The notes under the pieces: generated by a model
What the model was told of the DNA's origin: nothing
The model's input: only the letters and a program-made list of their open reading frames with translations
Database searches by the model: none
DNA from: Streptomyces caeruleatus
GTDB lineage: Bacteria > Actinomycetota > Actinomycetes > Streptomycetales > Streptomycetaceae
Direction: 5' to 3'
Assembly (NCBI RefSeq): GCF_001514235.1
Contig: NZ_KQ948925.1
Coordinates: 621,469-685,468 of the forward strand
Length of the DNA: 64,000 bases
Position numbers and translations under genes: made by a program
Part shown: one piece after another, positions 15,991 through 24,584 of the stretch
Layout of the letters: each line of letters opens with the position of its first letter
How positions within the stretch are numbered: position 1 is the stretch's first letter

Positions 15991-17376
15991 ATGGCCTCCG
16001 GAACGACCGCTCCCCCACCCCCCGGCAACCTCAAGCGCATCGTCGCCGCCAGCCTCATCGGCACCACCATCGAGTGGTACGACTTCTTCCTCTACGGCTC
16101 CGCCGCCGCCCTCGTCTTCAACAAACTGTTCTTCCCCGACTCCGACCCGCTCGTCGGCACGCTCCTGTCGTTCTTGACGTACGCCGTCGGATTCGCCGCC
16201 CGTCCGCTGGGCGCGCTGGTCTTCGGGCACTACGGTGACCGGCTCGGTCGCAAGAAGCTGCTGGTGTTGAGCCTGCTGCTGATGGGCAGGGCGACCTTCG
16301 CGATCGGGCTGCTGCCGACGCACGCGACCATCGGGTCCGCGGCGCCCGTGCTGCTGACCGTGCTGCGGCTGGTGCAGGGCTTCGCGCTCGGTGGCGAGTG
16401 GGGCGGGGCCGTGCTGCTGGTGTCCGAGCACGGGGACGCGCGACGGCGTGGTTTCTGGGCCTCGTGGCCGCAGACCGGCGCACCCGCGGGGCAGTTGCTG
16501 GCAACCGGAGTGCTGTCCCTGCTGACGGCCTTGCTGTCGGACAGCGCCTTCGGCAGCTGGGGCTGGCGCATCCCCTTCCTGCTCTCCGGCGTGCTCGTGA
16601 TCGTCGGTCTGTGGATTCGCCTTTCTGTCGACGAATCGCCCGTCTTCAAGCAGGCGTTGGCGCAGGCCGAGGCACGCAAGGTCACGCGGACGGCCGAGGC
16701 CGAGAAGCTGCCGCTGGTCTCCGTACTGCGGCACCACTGGCGTGATGTGCTGGTGGCGATGGGCGCGCGGATGGCGGAGAACATCAGCTACTACGTCATC
16801 ACCGCGTTCATCCTCGTCTACGCCACCACATCGGCCGGCGTCTCCAAGCAGACCGCTCTCAACGCCGTGCTCATCGCCTCCGCCGTGCACTTCGCGGTCA
16901 TTCCGGCCTGGGGCGCGCTGTCGGACCGGATCGGCCGTCGCCCCGTCTATCTGCTGGGCGCCGCCGGCGTCGGACTGTGGATGTTCCCGTTCTTCTCACT
17001 CATCGACACCGGCGGCTTCGGCAACCTGCTCCTCGCCGTGACGGTGGGCCTGGTCCTGCACGGCGCCATGTACGCACCCCAGGCCGCCTTCTTCTCCGAG
17101 ATGTTCGCGACCCGGATGCGCTACTCCGGTGCCTCGATCGGTGCCCAGTTCGCCTCGGTCGCGGCGGGTGCGCCGGCGCCGTTGATCGCGACCGCGCTGC
17201 TGGCCGACTACGACAGCTCCACCCCGATCGCCCTGTACGTCATCGCCGCGTCGGTCCTGACGTTGATCGCGGTCGGCGTGGCCAAGGAGACCCGTCACCG
17301 GGACCTGGCCGACATCGACTCCCCGGCCGACGTGGAGCCCGCGGCGGCCCGGGCTGCGGACGCACGCACCGTCTGA
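15991..17376 (+). CDS. MHS-family MFS transporter (metabolite:H+ symporter)
   Basis: MFS permease of the MHS subgroup (ProP, KgtP and shikimate symporter-like), about 460 residues with twelve predicted membrane segments. Diagnostic motifs are TTIEWYDFFLYGSAAAL in helix 1, RPLGALVFGHYGDRLGRKK in the loop between helices 2 and 3, and RLVQGFALGGEWGGA in helix 4. The ATG at 15991 has GAGGAAG 8 nt upstream and is preferred over the GTG at 15982. The likely substrate is an organic acid; the convergent 3-hydroxybutyrate dehydrogenase-like gene and PucR regulator suggest 3-hydroxybutyrate or a similar carboxylate. Confidence 0.87.
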   Translation: MASGTTAPPPPGNLKRIVAASLIGTTIEWYDFFLYGSAAALVFNKLFFPDSDPLVGTLLSFLTYAVGFAARPLGALVFGHYGDRLGRKKLLVLSLLLMGRATFAIGLLPTHATIGSAAPVLLTVLRLVQGFALGGEWGGAVLLVSEHGDARRRGFWASWPQTGAPAGQLLATGVLSLLTALLSDSAFGSWGWRIPFLLSGVLVIVGLWIRLSVDESPVFKQALAQAEARKVTRTAEAEKLPLVSVLRHHWRDVLVAMGARMAENISYYVITAFILVYATTSAGVSKQTALNAVLIASAVHFAVIPAWGALSDRIGRRPVYLLGAAGVGLWMFPFFSLIDTGGFGNLLLAVTVGLVLHGAMYAPQAAFFSEMFATRMRYSGASIGAQFASVAAGAPAPLIATALLADYDSSTPIALYVIAASVLTLIAVGVAKETRHRDLADIDSPADVEPAAARAADARTV

Positions 17377-17448
17377 CCCCCAGCAGTCCCCCAACGGTCC
17401 CCCAGCGGTCCCCAGCGGTCCCGAGCGTCCACCGAGCTCCGGCAGCGG

Positions 17449-17474
17449 CCCCCGTACGCCAGCGCGTACGGGGG
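17449..17474. terminator. Bidirectional stem-loop terminator
   Basis: A perfect 11-bp inverted repeat, CCCCCGTACGC and GCGTACGGGGG, with a 4-nt loop. It lies between the convergent permease and PucR-type regulator genes and directly abuts the regulator's stop codon. It is GC-rich without a T tract, as is usual in Streptomyces. Confidence 0.75.
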
Positions 17475-19439
17475 TCAGCGCTGTCCCGGTGCCGTCAACC
17501 TGTGCAGCCGCAGGGCCAGTTGGATCTCCAGGGCGCGGGCGGGGCTCTGCCAGTCGTCGCCGAGGAGGCGGCCGACGCGCTCCAAACGCTGGGCGACGGT
17601 GTTCACATGGACGTGCAGTTCGTCCTTGGTGCGGGCCGGGCTCATCCCGCTGGCGAAGTACGCGTCGACGGTGCGCAGCAGGTCGGTGCCGCGACGTTCG
17701 TCGTACGCGACGACCTGGCCGATCGTGCGGTCGACGAAGCCCGTGATGTCCCGGTCTCCGGCCAGCAGCAGTCCCACGAACCCGAAGTCCTCGGCGGCGG
17801 CGCCGTCGCCGGAGCGGCCGAGCAGGCGCAGGGCGTCGAGGCAGCGCCGGCCTTCCTCGTAGGCGGCGGCCACGGCGTCCGGCTGGGCGGCCAGGGCCGC
17901 GACCGGGGCGGAGGCGCCGACGGTGACCGCCTCGTGGACGGCCGTGCCGAGGTGCCGGGCGGTGCTGCGGGCCAGGGTGGTGGCCGTGTCTCCGGCGGCG
18001 AGGGGCAGGAGCAGGACCGTGCCGCCGTCGCGGGCGGCCGCCAGGCCGTGGCGGGTCGCGGCGAGGTGGGACGCTGCGGACCACAGGCGTCTGCGGGCGG
18101 CCGCCTCCTGGTCGGCGTCGGCCGACGTGGCGTCGAGGCGGGCGGCGAGGACGACATGGGTGGCGTCCAGGTCGGCGCCCAGTCGCGCAGCGCGCTCGCG
18201 CAGCAGACGCGGGTCGCGGTCGCGGGCGTCGAGCAGGTCGTCCAGCAGCTCGCCCCGGACCCGCTGTTCGGCCTCGGCGGCGGAACGGCGGGCGAGCAGC
18301 AGCAGGGAGGTGACCATCGCGGCCCGTTCCAGGGTGCGCTGGTCGACGGGGTCGAGGCCGGGGTGGCCGCGCAGGACCAGCGCACCGAGCAGTTCGCCGC
18401 CCGCGGCCACGGCGGCGATCCAGTCGGCGTCGTGCCGTACCGCGTGGCCCTCGACACGGGAGATCTCCAGGGCGCCGGCCGGTGCGGCGGTGGCCTCCGC
18501 GAACTCGACCGTGCCGTCGAGGACTTCGGAGACCGCGGCGGCCACGTCGTGCACGCCTCCACCGCGCAGCACGAGTTCGGCGAGCCGGTCGTGCACGTCG
18601 GAGGCCCGTTCGATGACTCCGCTGCGGTCCTGGATGATCTCGTTGGCCCGCTCCAGGTCGGCGAGGGCCGAGCGGGTCTCGGTGAGCAGGTTCGCGGTGT
18701 CGATGGCGGCCGCGGCGAGGGCGGCGAAGGAGCCGAGCAGCGCGATCTGCTCCCGCTCGAAGACCCGGGCCCGCCGGTCCGCGGCGAACAGGACCCCGAT
18801 GACATGGTGTCCCAGCATCAACGGCACCCCGAGGATGGCGACCAGCCCCTCGTCGCGCACGCCGGAATCGATGGTGAGGGTGTGCTGGAAGCGGTCGTCC
18901 TTGAAGTAGTCGTCGGTGACATAGGGGCGGGCGGTCTGCGCGACGAGGCCGCCCAGGCCCTCCCCCATGCCGAGCCGCAGCTGCTGGAAGCGGGCGGCGA
19001 CGGATCCCTCGGTCACCCGCATATAGGTGTCGCCTCTGGCCGGGTCGTTCAGGCTGAGATAGGCGACGTCCGTGCCGAGCAGCGACCGGGCACGCTGCAC
19101 GATCGCCTGGAGCACGGCGTCGAGGTCGCGCAGGCCGGCCAGGTCGTGGGCCGTCTCGAAGAGAGCCGACAGTTCGGCCTCGCGCCTGCGCCGTCCCTCC
19201 AGCTCGGAGCGCACGCGCAGCGCGAGCAGCTTGGCCTGTTCGAGGGCGACGATCCGCTCGGTGGATCTGCCCTCGGCGCGGGCGAGCAGCACCGGCTGTT
19301 CATAGGCGTCGGCGGACGCGCCCCGGGCCAGCAGCTCGAGGAACGGCGTCTCCGCGCTGCTCAGGGGCGCTCCGGCAGGGGCTGCTGAGCGCTCGGCGGG
19401 GTGCACGTGATCGCGGGACATGCCGACAGGATTGCTCAT
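17475..19439 (-). CDS. GAF domain PucR-family transcriptional regulator
   Basis: Regulator of 654 residues. The N-terminal region is followed by a short coiled segment, a GAF domain (about residues 100-265: ALFETAHDLAGLRDLDAVLQ, then GMGEGLGGLVAQTARPYV), a central GGDEF-like/CdaR region, and a C-terminal PucR HTH (SPARTKDELHVHVNTVAQRL, about 600-625). The family usually activates catabolic genes in response to a small ligand bound by the sensor. It lies 58 bp downstream of the SDR gene on the same strand and convergent to the MHS permease, so it most likely regulates this hydroxyacid unit. Confidence 0.85.
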   Translation of the reverse strand: MSNPVGMSRDHVHPAERSAAPAGAPLSSAETPFLELLARGASADAYEQPVLLARAEGRSTERIVALEQAKLLALRVRSELEGRRRREAELSALFETAHDLAGLRDLDAVLQAIVQRARSLLGTDVAYLSLNDPARGDTYMRVTEGSVAARFQQLRLGMGEGLGGLVAQTARPYVTDDYFKDDRFQHTLTIDSGVRDEGLVAILGVPLMLGHHVIGVLFAADRRARVFEREQIALLGSFAALAAAAIDTANLLTETRSALADLERANEIIQDRSGVIERASDVHDRLAELVLRGGGVHDVAAAVSEVLDGTVEFAEATAAPAGALEISRVEGHAVRHDADWIAAVAAGGELLGALVLRGHPGLDPVDQRTLERAAMVTSLLLLARRSAAEAEQRVRGELLDDLLDARDRDPRLLRERAARLGADLDATHVVLAARLDATSADADQEAAARRRLWSAASHLAATRHGLAAARDGGTVLLLPLAAGDTATTLARSTARHLGTAVHEAVTVGASAPVAALAAQPDAVAAAYEEGRRCLDALRLLGRSGDGAAAEDFGFVGLLLAGDRDITGFVDRTIGQVVAYDERRGTDLLRTVDAYFASGMSPARTKDELHVHVNTVAQRLERVGRLLGDDWQSPARALEIQLALRLHRLTAPGQR

Positions 19440-19497
19440 CGCACCGCCACTCCGTCAGCCCTGTGGACAACTCGAACCTCCACCGGCCCCAGGCCGG

Positions 19498-20307
19498 TCA
19501 GTGCGCGGTCCAGCCACCGTCGAGCACGAGCGACGTGCCGGTCACGAAGGACGCCTGCGGGCCGCACAGATACGCCACGGCCTCGGCGACCTCCTCCGGT
19601 TCGATGAGCCGCTTGACCGCGCTGTCCTGGAGCAGCACCTCGGACAGCACGCGTTTCTCGGGAATACCGTGGGCCCGCGCCTGGTCGGTGAGCTGTTTCT
19701 CGACCAGTGGTGTGCGCACATAGGCGGGGTTCACACAGTTCGAGGTGACGCCATGGGGTGCGCCCTCCAGGGCGGCGGTCTTGGAGAGTCCTTCCAGACC
19801 GTGTTTGGCGGCCACATAGGCCGACTTGAAGGCAGAGGCGCGCAGCCCATGTACGGAGGACACATTCACGATCCGTCCCCAGCCCTGCCCGTACATGTGG
19901 GGCAGGGCCCCGCGGATGAGCCGGAACGGCGCCTCCAGCATCACGGTGACCACCGTGTGGAAGACGTCGGGCGGGAACTCCTCGAGGGGACGCACCAGCT
20001 GGAGCCCGGCGTTGTTCACGAGGACATCGGTGCCTGCGGCGGCGAGTTCGGCGGCGTCCAGGTCGGTGAGGTCGAGGACGTGCGGTTCGACGGCCCCCGC
20101 GAGACCTCGGGCCGCTTCGGCGAGCTCCTCCAGGCCTGCGGCGTCCCGGTCGACCGCTCTCACCTTGGCCCCTGCCGCCGCGAGCCGTAGCGCGCAGGCA
20201 CGGCCGATACCGCTGGCGGCGCCGGTGACGAGGGCGGTGCGGCCGCCGAGGTCGAGCGGGACGGGCACGGACGAGCCCTGGGCCGGGAGGATGCTGGGCG
20301 GGGTCAT
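19498..20307 (-). CDS. 3-hydroxybutyrate dehydrogenase-like SDR
   Basis: Short-chain dehydrogenase of 269 residues. It has TGAASGIGRA (about 29-38), NNAG, a catalytic Ser in VNVSSVHGL, and the Tyr-Lys pair in SAYVAAKHGLEGLSK (near 165-169). The segments LQLVRPLEEFP, NPAYVRTPLVEKQL and GTSLVLDGGWTAH at the C-terminus are typical of D-3-hydroxybutyrate dehydrogenases, which oxidise 3-hydroxybutyrate to acetoacetate with NAD+. The ATG at 20307 has an AGGG element 7 nt upstream. It probably forms an operon with the PucR regulator downstream. Confidence 0.87.
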   Translation of the reverse strand: MTPPSILPAQGSSVPVPLDLGGRTALVTGAASGIGRACALRLAAAGAKVRAVDRDAAGLEELAEAARGLAGAVEPHVLDLTDLDAAELAAAGTDVLVNNAGLQLVRPLEEFPPDVFHTVVTVMLEAPFRLIRGALPHMYGQGWGRIVNVSSVHGLRASAFKSAYVAAKHGLEGLSKTAALEGAPHGVTSNCVNPAYVRTPLVEKQLTDQARAHGIPEKRVLSEVLLQDSAVKRLIEPEEVAEAVAYLCGPQASFVTGTSLVLDGGWTAH

Positions 20308-20361
20308 GGTTCGACCCTAGGCAGCACCCTCGCCAGGCCACATATGGTCACAGCCCATACT

Positions 20362-20841
20362 TCAGTCCGAGCTCATGGGCTCGAACCACGTGGGTTCATC
20401 GCACTGGGCCTGCTTGATCCGGAACAGCTGACGCTCGTCCATCGCGGGCAGCGCGTCGACCTCGAACCAGCCCACCTGAAGGGATTCGTCGTCGTTCACG
20501 CGGGCCTCGCCGCCCACGGCACGGCAGCGGAAGGTGATGTCCATGAACTGGCACGTGTCGCCGTTGGGGTAGGTGACCTCACCACCCGACCTGACCAGGA
20601 CGATCCGCTCGGCGACACAGCGGACGCCCGTCTCCTCGTACACCTCCCGCACGGCGGCGACCGCGGGCTGCTCGCCCGGGTCCGGGATGCCGTTGACCAC
20701 CGTCCACTTGCCGTTGTCCGCGCGCTGGCCCAGCAGGACCCGTCCCTCGTCGTCGAAGACGACGGCGCTGACACCGGGGAGCCACAGCAGTTGGTGACCG
20801 GCCGCGGCCCGGATCGTACGAATGAAGTCAGGAGTAGCCAT
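20362..20841 (-). CDS. Nudix hydrolase
   Basis: Nudix-fold pyrophosphohydrolase of 159 residues. The Nudix box Gx5Ex7REUxEExGU is complete: GIPDPGEQPAVAAVREVYEE followed by TGV. The residues needed for Mg2+ binding (REVYEE) are present. The N-terminal segment LLWLPGVSAVVFDDEGRVLL is typical of MutT/NUDT-like proteins of unknown substrate. It stands alone between the SDR and lnt. Confidence 0.9.
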   Translation of the reverse strand: MATPDFIRTIRAAAGHQLLWLPGVSAVVFDDEGRVLLGQRADNGKWTVVNGIPDPGEQPAVAAVREVYEETGVRCVAERIVLVRSGGEVTYPNGDTCQFMDITFRCRAVGGEARVNDDESLQVGWFEVDALPAMDERQLFRIKQAQCDEPTWFEPMSSD

Positions 20842-20909
20842 GTCCCCGACCCTAACGGGCCGATGACAGCGCTTTCGGTGACTTCCGGGGGCGTGCGCCC
20901 GGCGTACGG

Positions 20910-22520
20910 TTACACGTCACCGGCACGCCGTGCCCGCAGCCCGGCGCCGACCGCCCAGCCGAGACCGCCCGCGGCGACCAGCAGCAGGGCGATCTCCGGC
21001 AGGGTGCCGAGACGTGTCGCGGGCGTCTCGGAGGAGCGCAGCGGCACCTTCTGGACGAGTGAGTCGGCGACGAACATGCCTGTCCTCTGCGTGATCGTCC
21101 CGTCCGGCATGATGATCGCGCTGACGCCGCTGGTCACCGGGACGGTGACGGTGCGGCTGTGCTCGACGGCGCGGACGCGGGACATCGCGAGCTGCTGGTA
21201 GGTCATCTCGCTGCGGTCGAAGGTCGCGTTGTTGCTCGGCACGGAGATCATCTGGGCGCCGTCGGTGACCTCGGAGCGCACGGTCCAGTCGAAGGCGGCC
21301 TCGTAGCAGGTGACGAGTCCGACCTTGGCGCCGGCCATGGTGAACACGCCCGGTTCGGTGCCCCGGCTGAAGTCCTGGCGGACCATCGAGGTCCAGTTCT
21401 CGTTGATCGCCCCGACGATCGAGCGCAACGGCAGGTACTCGCCGAACGGCTGGATCTGCCGCTTGTCGTAGGTGTCGACGGGGCCCTTGGCAGGATCCCA
21501 GAGGATCTGCTCGTTGAGCAGCTTGCCGTCGCGTTCCACCACGCCGCCGACGGAGATCGGCACGCCGATCGCCTTGGCGGCGGTGTCGATGACCGCTCGG
21601 GCGTCGGGGTTGGCGAACGGGTCGATGTCGGAGGAGTTCTCGGGCCACAGCACGAAGTCGGGCTGTTCGACCTTGCCCGCCTTGACCTGGGCGGCCAGGC
21701 GCTCGGTCTCCCGCGCGTGGTAGTCCAGTACGGCTCGCCGCTGGGCGTTGAAGTCCAGTCCGGCGCGCGGCACGTTGCCCTGGATCACGGCGACGGTCGC
21801 GGTGCCGTTCTCCGCCTTGTCGCTGACCAGCGGCCGTGCGGCCAGGGCGCCCGCCACCGGTACGGCCACGCTCAGCAGGGCCACGGCAGCGGCGGACCGC
21901 TGTACGGTCCGGGTGCGGCGCCGCTCCAGGAGCAGCCGGACCACGTCGTACAGGCCGAAGCCGCACAGGACGACCGCGAAGCCCAGCACGGGTGTGCCGC
22001 CCACCGCGGCGAGCGGCAGGAAGACGCCGTCGGCCTGGCCGAAGGCGATCTTGCCCCAGGGGAATCCGTTGAAGGGCGCACGCGCGCGTGCCGCCTCTCC
22101 GGCGATCCACAGCGCCGCCGCCCACAGGGGCGAGCCCGGCAGCTTCGACACCGCGGCGACTCCCGCGCCCACCAGCGCGACGAAGACCGCCTCGATCGCG
22201 GCCAGCGCTAGCCAGGGGCCGGGGCCGACCTCCACTCCGGTCCATACCAGCAGGGGCAGCAGGAAGCCGAGGCCGAAGAGATAGCCGAGGCCCAGGCCCG
22301 CCTTCCAGCTGCGGCCGCGCAGCACCCAGCCGAAGACGGCGAAGGCGGGCAGGGCCAGCCACCACAGGGTGCGCGGCGGGAAGCTGACGTAGAACAGCAC
22401 TCCGGAGAGCGCTGCGGCGAGGGCGGGAACCAGGCGCACGAGCCGTGCCGCGCGCGAGGCGGGCGCTGTCCGCGACGGCAGCTGGTCCGACTCGCCCACG
22501 GAAGTTGCGGTGACGGTCAC
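20910..22520 (-). CDS. lnt: Apolipoprotein N-acyltransferase
   Basis: Integral membrane enzyme that adds the third acyl chain to the N-terminal cysteine of lipoproteins. N-terminal membrane segments (about residues 25-195 and again near the C-terminus) surround a nitrilase-like periplasmic domain with the triad motifs LWPENSSDID (Glu), YDKRQIQPFGEYLPL (Lys) and LVTCYEAAFDW (Cys). The start is uncertain: homology begins near the GTG at 22520 (536 residues, normal for the family). A longer frame to 22721 would translate the repeat-rich upstream DNA into a low-complexity tail and is rejected. No clear Shine-Dalgarno precedes 22520, so a leaderless start is possible. Confidence 0.9.
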   Translation of the reverse strand: MTVTATSVGESDQLPSRTAPASRAARLVRLVPALAAALSGVLFYVSFPPRTLWWLALPAFAVFGWVLRGRSWKAGLGLGYLFGLGFLLPLLVWTGVEVGPGPWLALAAIEAVFVALVGAGVAAVSKLPGSPLWAAALWIAGEAARARAPFNGFPWGKIAFGQADGVFLPLAAVGGTPVLGFAVVLCGFGLYDVVRLLLERRRTRTVQRSAAAVALLSVAVPVAGALAARPLVSDKAENGTATVAVIQGNVPRAGLDFNAQRRAVLDYHARETERLAAQVKAGKVEQPDFVLWPENSSDIDPFANPDARAVIDTAAKAIGVPISVGGVVERDGKLLNEQILWDPAKGPVDTYDKRQIQPFGEYLPLRSIVGAINENWTSMVRQDFSRGTEPGVFTMAGAKVGLVTCYEAAFDWTVRSEVTDGAQMISVPSNNATFDRSEMTYQQLAMSRVRAVEHSRTVTVPVTSGVSAIIMPDGTITQRTGMFVADSLVQKVPLRSSETPATRLGTLPEIALLLVAAGGLGWAVGAGLRARRAGDV

Positions 22521-22581
22521 TCCGGGAGTGTACGGCGGCTGACCTCGGCACCGACAGCGCGGTCCGTGGCGGCAGGGGGCT

Positions 22582-22690
22582 GGTCCTGCCGTGGCCGCAG
22601 GGGGCCCGGTCCTGCCGTGACAGCAGGGGGCCCTGTCCTGCCGTGGCCGCAGGGGACCTTGTCCTGCCGTGCCGACGGCGCGGTCCTGCC
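22582..22690 (+). repeat. 26-bp degenerate tandem repeat upstream of lnt
   Basis: Three full 26-bp units and a fourth shortened unit, each beginning KGTCCTGCCGTG and rich in GCAGGGG. The array lies between the divergent lnt gene and the membrane-protein gene. It may affect promoter spacing for either gene; no protein is supported across it. Confidence 0.85.
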
Positions 22691-22856
22691 CTGTAGGCCG
22701 CGTCGGCTGTCGTTCCTGCACGACACGTCCACAAATCGACCATCAGCCGTTACGGTAAGCCGGAGCCTCAGTCGTACCGGCCGGTCAGGTCCGGGCGGCC
22801 GGGGGCCGTCACAGGTCGGGGGACCGGGTTCGGGGGGCGGGGTGGATGTCACGGGG

Positions 22857-23930
22857 ATGACGTCTGCGGCAGGTCCGGATGAGGACAGCGACAGACGAAA
22901 CGTTTCTGATGCGGCCGGCGTAGTGGTGCTGGGGGCCTGCGCCGCCTGGTCGCTGATCTCGGCCGCCGTGCACGACGGACGGCCGGAAGGGGTCCTGCTC
23001 GCGATCCTCGCGGTGGCCGCCGGCTATGCCGCGGGGCGGATCAGCGGGGCGCTGCTGCCGGTCGCCGCGCCCTGCGCCGGAGCACTGGCCGGAGTGGGCC
23101 TGACCCTGGGCGTTCCGCACCTGTCCCCCGGCCCGCAGATCGTCGCCCCGCTGGGACACGCCGGGGCCACCGCGGCCGTACTGACCCTCTCGGCGGGCGC
23201 AGCGTGCTGTGCCGCCTGGGTCACGGCGGTGCCGGCCCTGCGCCTGGGGCTGCGCCTGCTGGCCGCCGGGATCGCGGTGACCGCGGCGGCGCTGGGCTCG
23301 ACCACCGGCTTCGTGGCCTGTTCCGCCGTCCTGCTGTGCTCGCTCGCCGCCGGCCACCTCCGCCGTCGTGGCGTGGGCATCGCGGGGCTAGCCCTGGCCG
23401 CTGCTTCGGTCACCGGGCTGACCTGGACGGTCGCCGCGAACGCGGTACCGGACGGACTCGCCGCCTGGCTGGAGGCTCAGCTCACGCGCCATCGGGTCGA
23501 GCTCTGGCACGACGCCCTGGACATGGCCGGCGGGGAGCCCGCCCTGGGTGTGGGCCCGGGGCGATTCGGAGAGTTCAGTGCGACGGCGGGCGCGACGCTG
23601 CCGTCCGACGGCAAGCCCCATTCGGCGCCGCTGCAGCAGGCGGCGGAACAGGGTGTCGTCGGCGTACTGCTGCTGGCGGCGGCGTTCGGCTGGATGTTGT
23701 TCGCGCTGTGGCGCACGGCGCGCCCCACGCCGGTCGCGCTCACCGCGGGCGCGGCCCTGACGGCGCTGGCGGCCATCGCCGCGGTCGGCAACGCGCTCAG
23801 CTTCACCATGGTCTCGGTGGGCGCCGGCCTGCTGGCGGGCCTGGCCACGGCACGTCCGATCGCCGACGAGTCGGCACAGCGTGAGAGCGACGTACGCGCG
23901 CGTGGCGATCGACCGGCCCCTGACGCGTAG
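22857..23930 (+). CDS. O-antigen ligase-like polytopic membrane protein
   Basis: About 357 residues if started at the ATG at 22857. A run of eight to ten hydrophobic segments is interrupted by a soluble loop with ELWHDALDMAGGEPALGVGP and LQQAAEQGVVGVLLLAAAF. This combination (W..AL.M....P..GVGPG.F, then LQ..AE.G..G) is the Wzy/WaaL-type O-antigen ligase pattern, so the protein may act on a lipid-linked glycan or wall polymer. The family is loosely defined, and no polysaccharide genes lie adjacent. The longer open frame to 22566 passes through the tandem repeat and is not used. Confidence 0.65.
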   Translation: MTSAAGPDEDSDRRNVSDAAGVVVLGACAAWSLISAAVHDGRPEGVLLAILAVAAGYAAGRISGALLPVAAPCAGALAGVGLTLGVPHLSPGPQIVAPLGHAGATAAVLTLSAGAACCAAWVTAVPALRLGLRLLAAGIAVTAAALGSTTGFVACSAVLLCSLAAGHLRRRGVGIAGLALAAASVTGLTWTVAANAVPDGLAAWLEAQLTRHRVELWHDALDMAGGEPALGVGPGRFGEFSATAGATLPSDGKPHSAPLQQAAEQGVVGVLLLAAAFGWMLFALWRTARPTPVALTAGAALTALAAIAAVGNALSFTMVSVGAGLLAGLATARPIADESAQRESDVRARGDRPAPDA

Positions 23931-23933
23931 CGC

Positions 23934-24479
23934 TCAGAGCGCCGTGTCGGCCGTCCGTGTCCGCAGCCGGTCCCTGATGACCGTCACGGCGGCCTCCGCG
24001 TCGTCCACGGTGACCGTGAACGTGTGGCCGTCCCAGAGCCTCAGGACCAGGCCCTCACCACGTCGTACGACGACCGCGGTCCCCTTCTCGGGCCGCCACC
24101 GGTAGCCCCAGCCACCCCAGTGGCGCGGAGTGACGTGCGGGACGAAGTCGGCTCCCACGACCTCGGACAGGGGGATTCGGCGGCGCGGCACACCGAGGTG
24201 GCCGCAGCGCACCTCGAGGCACTCGTGGTCGACCCTCAGCGCGACATGCACGAACGCCAGCGTGCCGAAGATGACCAGCAGTCCGGCGGCGATGCAGCCG
24301 ACGACGGCCATCACGAGCGCGGCGACGCCGCCGGTCCACGGGGAGTCGACGGCCAGCTCGACGCCGAGCGCCATGCAGGCCGCACCGACGAGCGCCAGCA
24401 ACCACTGGACCCGGTTGGTCGCCCGCCCGGTCCAGACATCGGGGTGCGGCTTCCTGCCGTGGGGGTGGTGGTCCCTCAT
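23934..24479 (-). CDS. Two-helix membrane protein with PH-like cytosolic tail
   Basis: A 181-residue protein. Two hydrophobic segments (about residues 27-45 and 52-78: VQWLLALVGAACMALGV and VAALVMAVVGCIAAGLLVI) are followed by a beta-rich soluble region with PRRRIPLSEVVGADFVP and GLVLRLWDGHTFTVTVDDAE. That is the look of bPH-type or DUF3093-like actinobacterial membrane proteins. No catalytic motif is seen and the function is unknown. It is convergent with the O-antigen-ligase-like gene, 3 bp apart. Confidence 0.7.
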   Translation of the reverse strand: MRDHHPHGRKPHPDVWTGRATNRVQWLLALVGAACMALGVELAVDSPWTGGVAALVMAVVGCIAAGLLVIFGTLAFVHVALRVDHECLEVRCGHLGVPRRRIPLSEVVGADFVPHVTPRHWGGWGYRWRPEKGTAVVVRRGEGLVLRLWDGHTFTVTVDDAEAAVTVIRDRLRTRTADTAL

Positions 24480-24584
24480 GCCTATGAGGTTACTCAGGTT
24501 TCGCTGCGCTGGTACCGCGCTGCACAGGGTGACTGCGCCGACCGGGCCATGGCGGACCAGGGGCGTCCGGTCTGTGCCCGCCGG

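Noticed and set aside
16977..19388. 803-codon plus-strand frame opposite the PucR-type regulator
   Set aside because: Antisense shadow; the minus strand has the GAF and PucR HTH and a terminator at its end.
22521..22721. N-terminal extension of Lnt
   Set aside because: It would translate the 26-bp repeats; Lnt homology begins after 22520.
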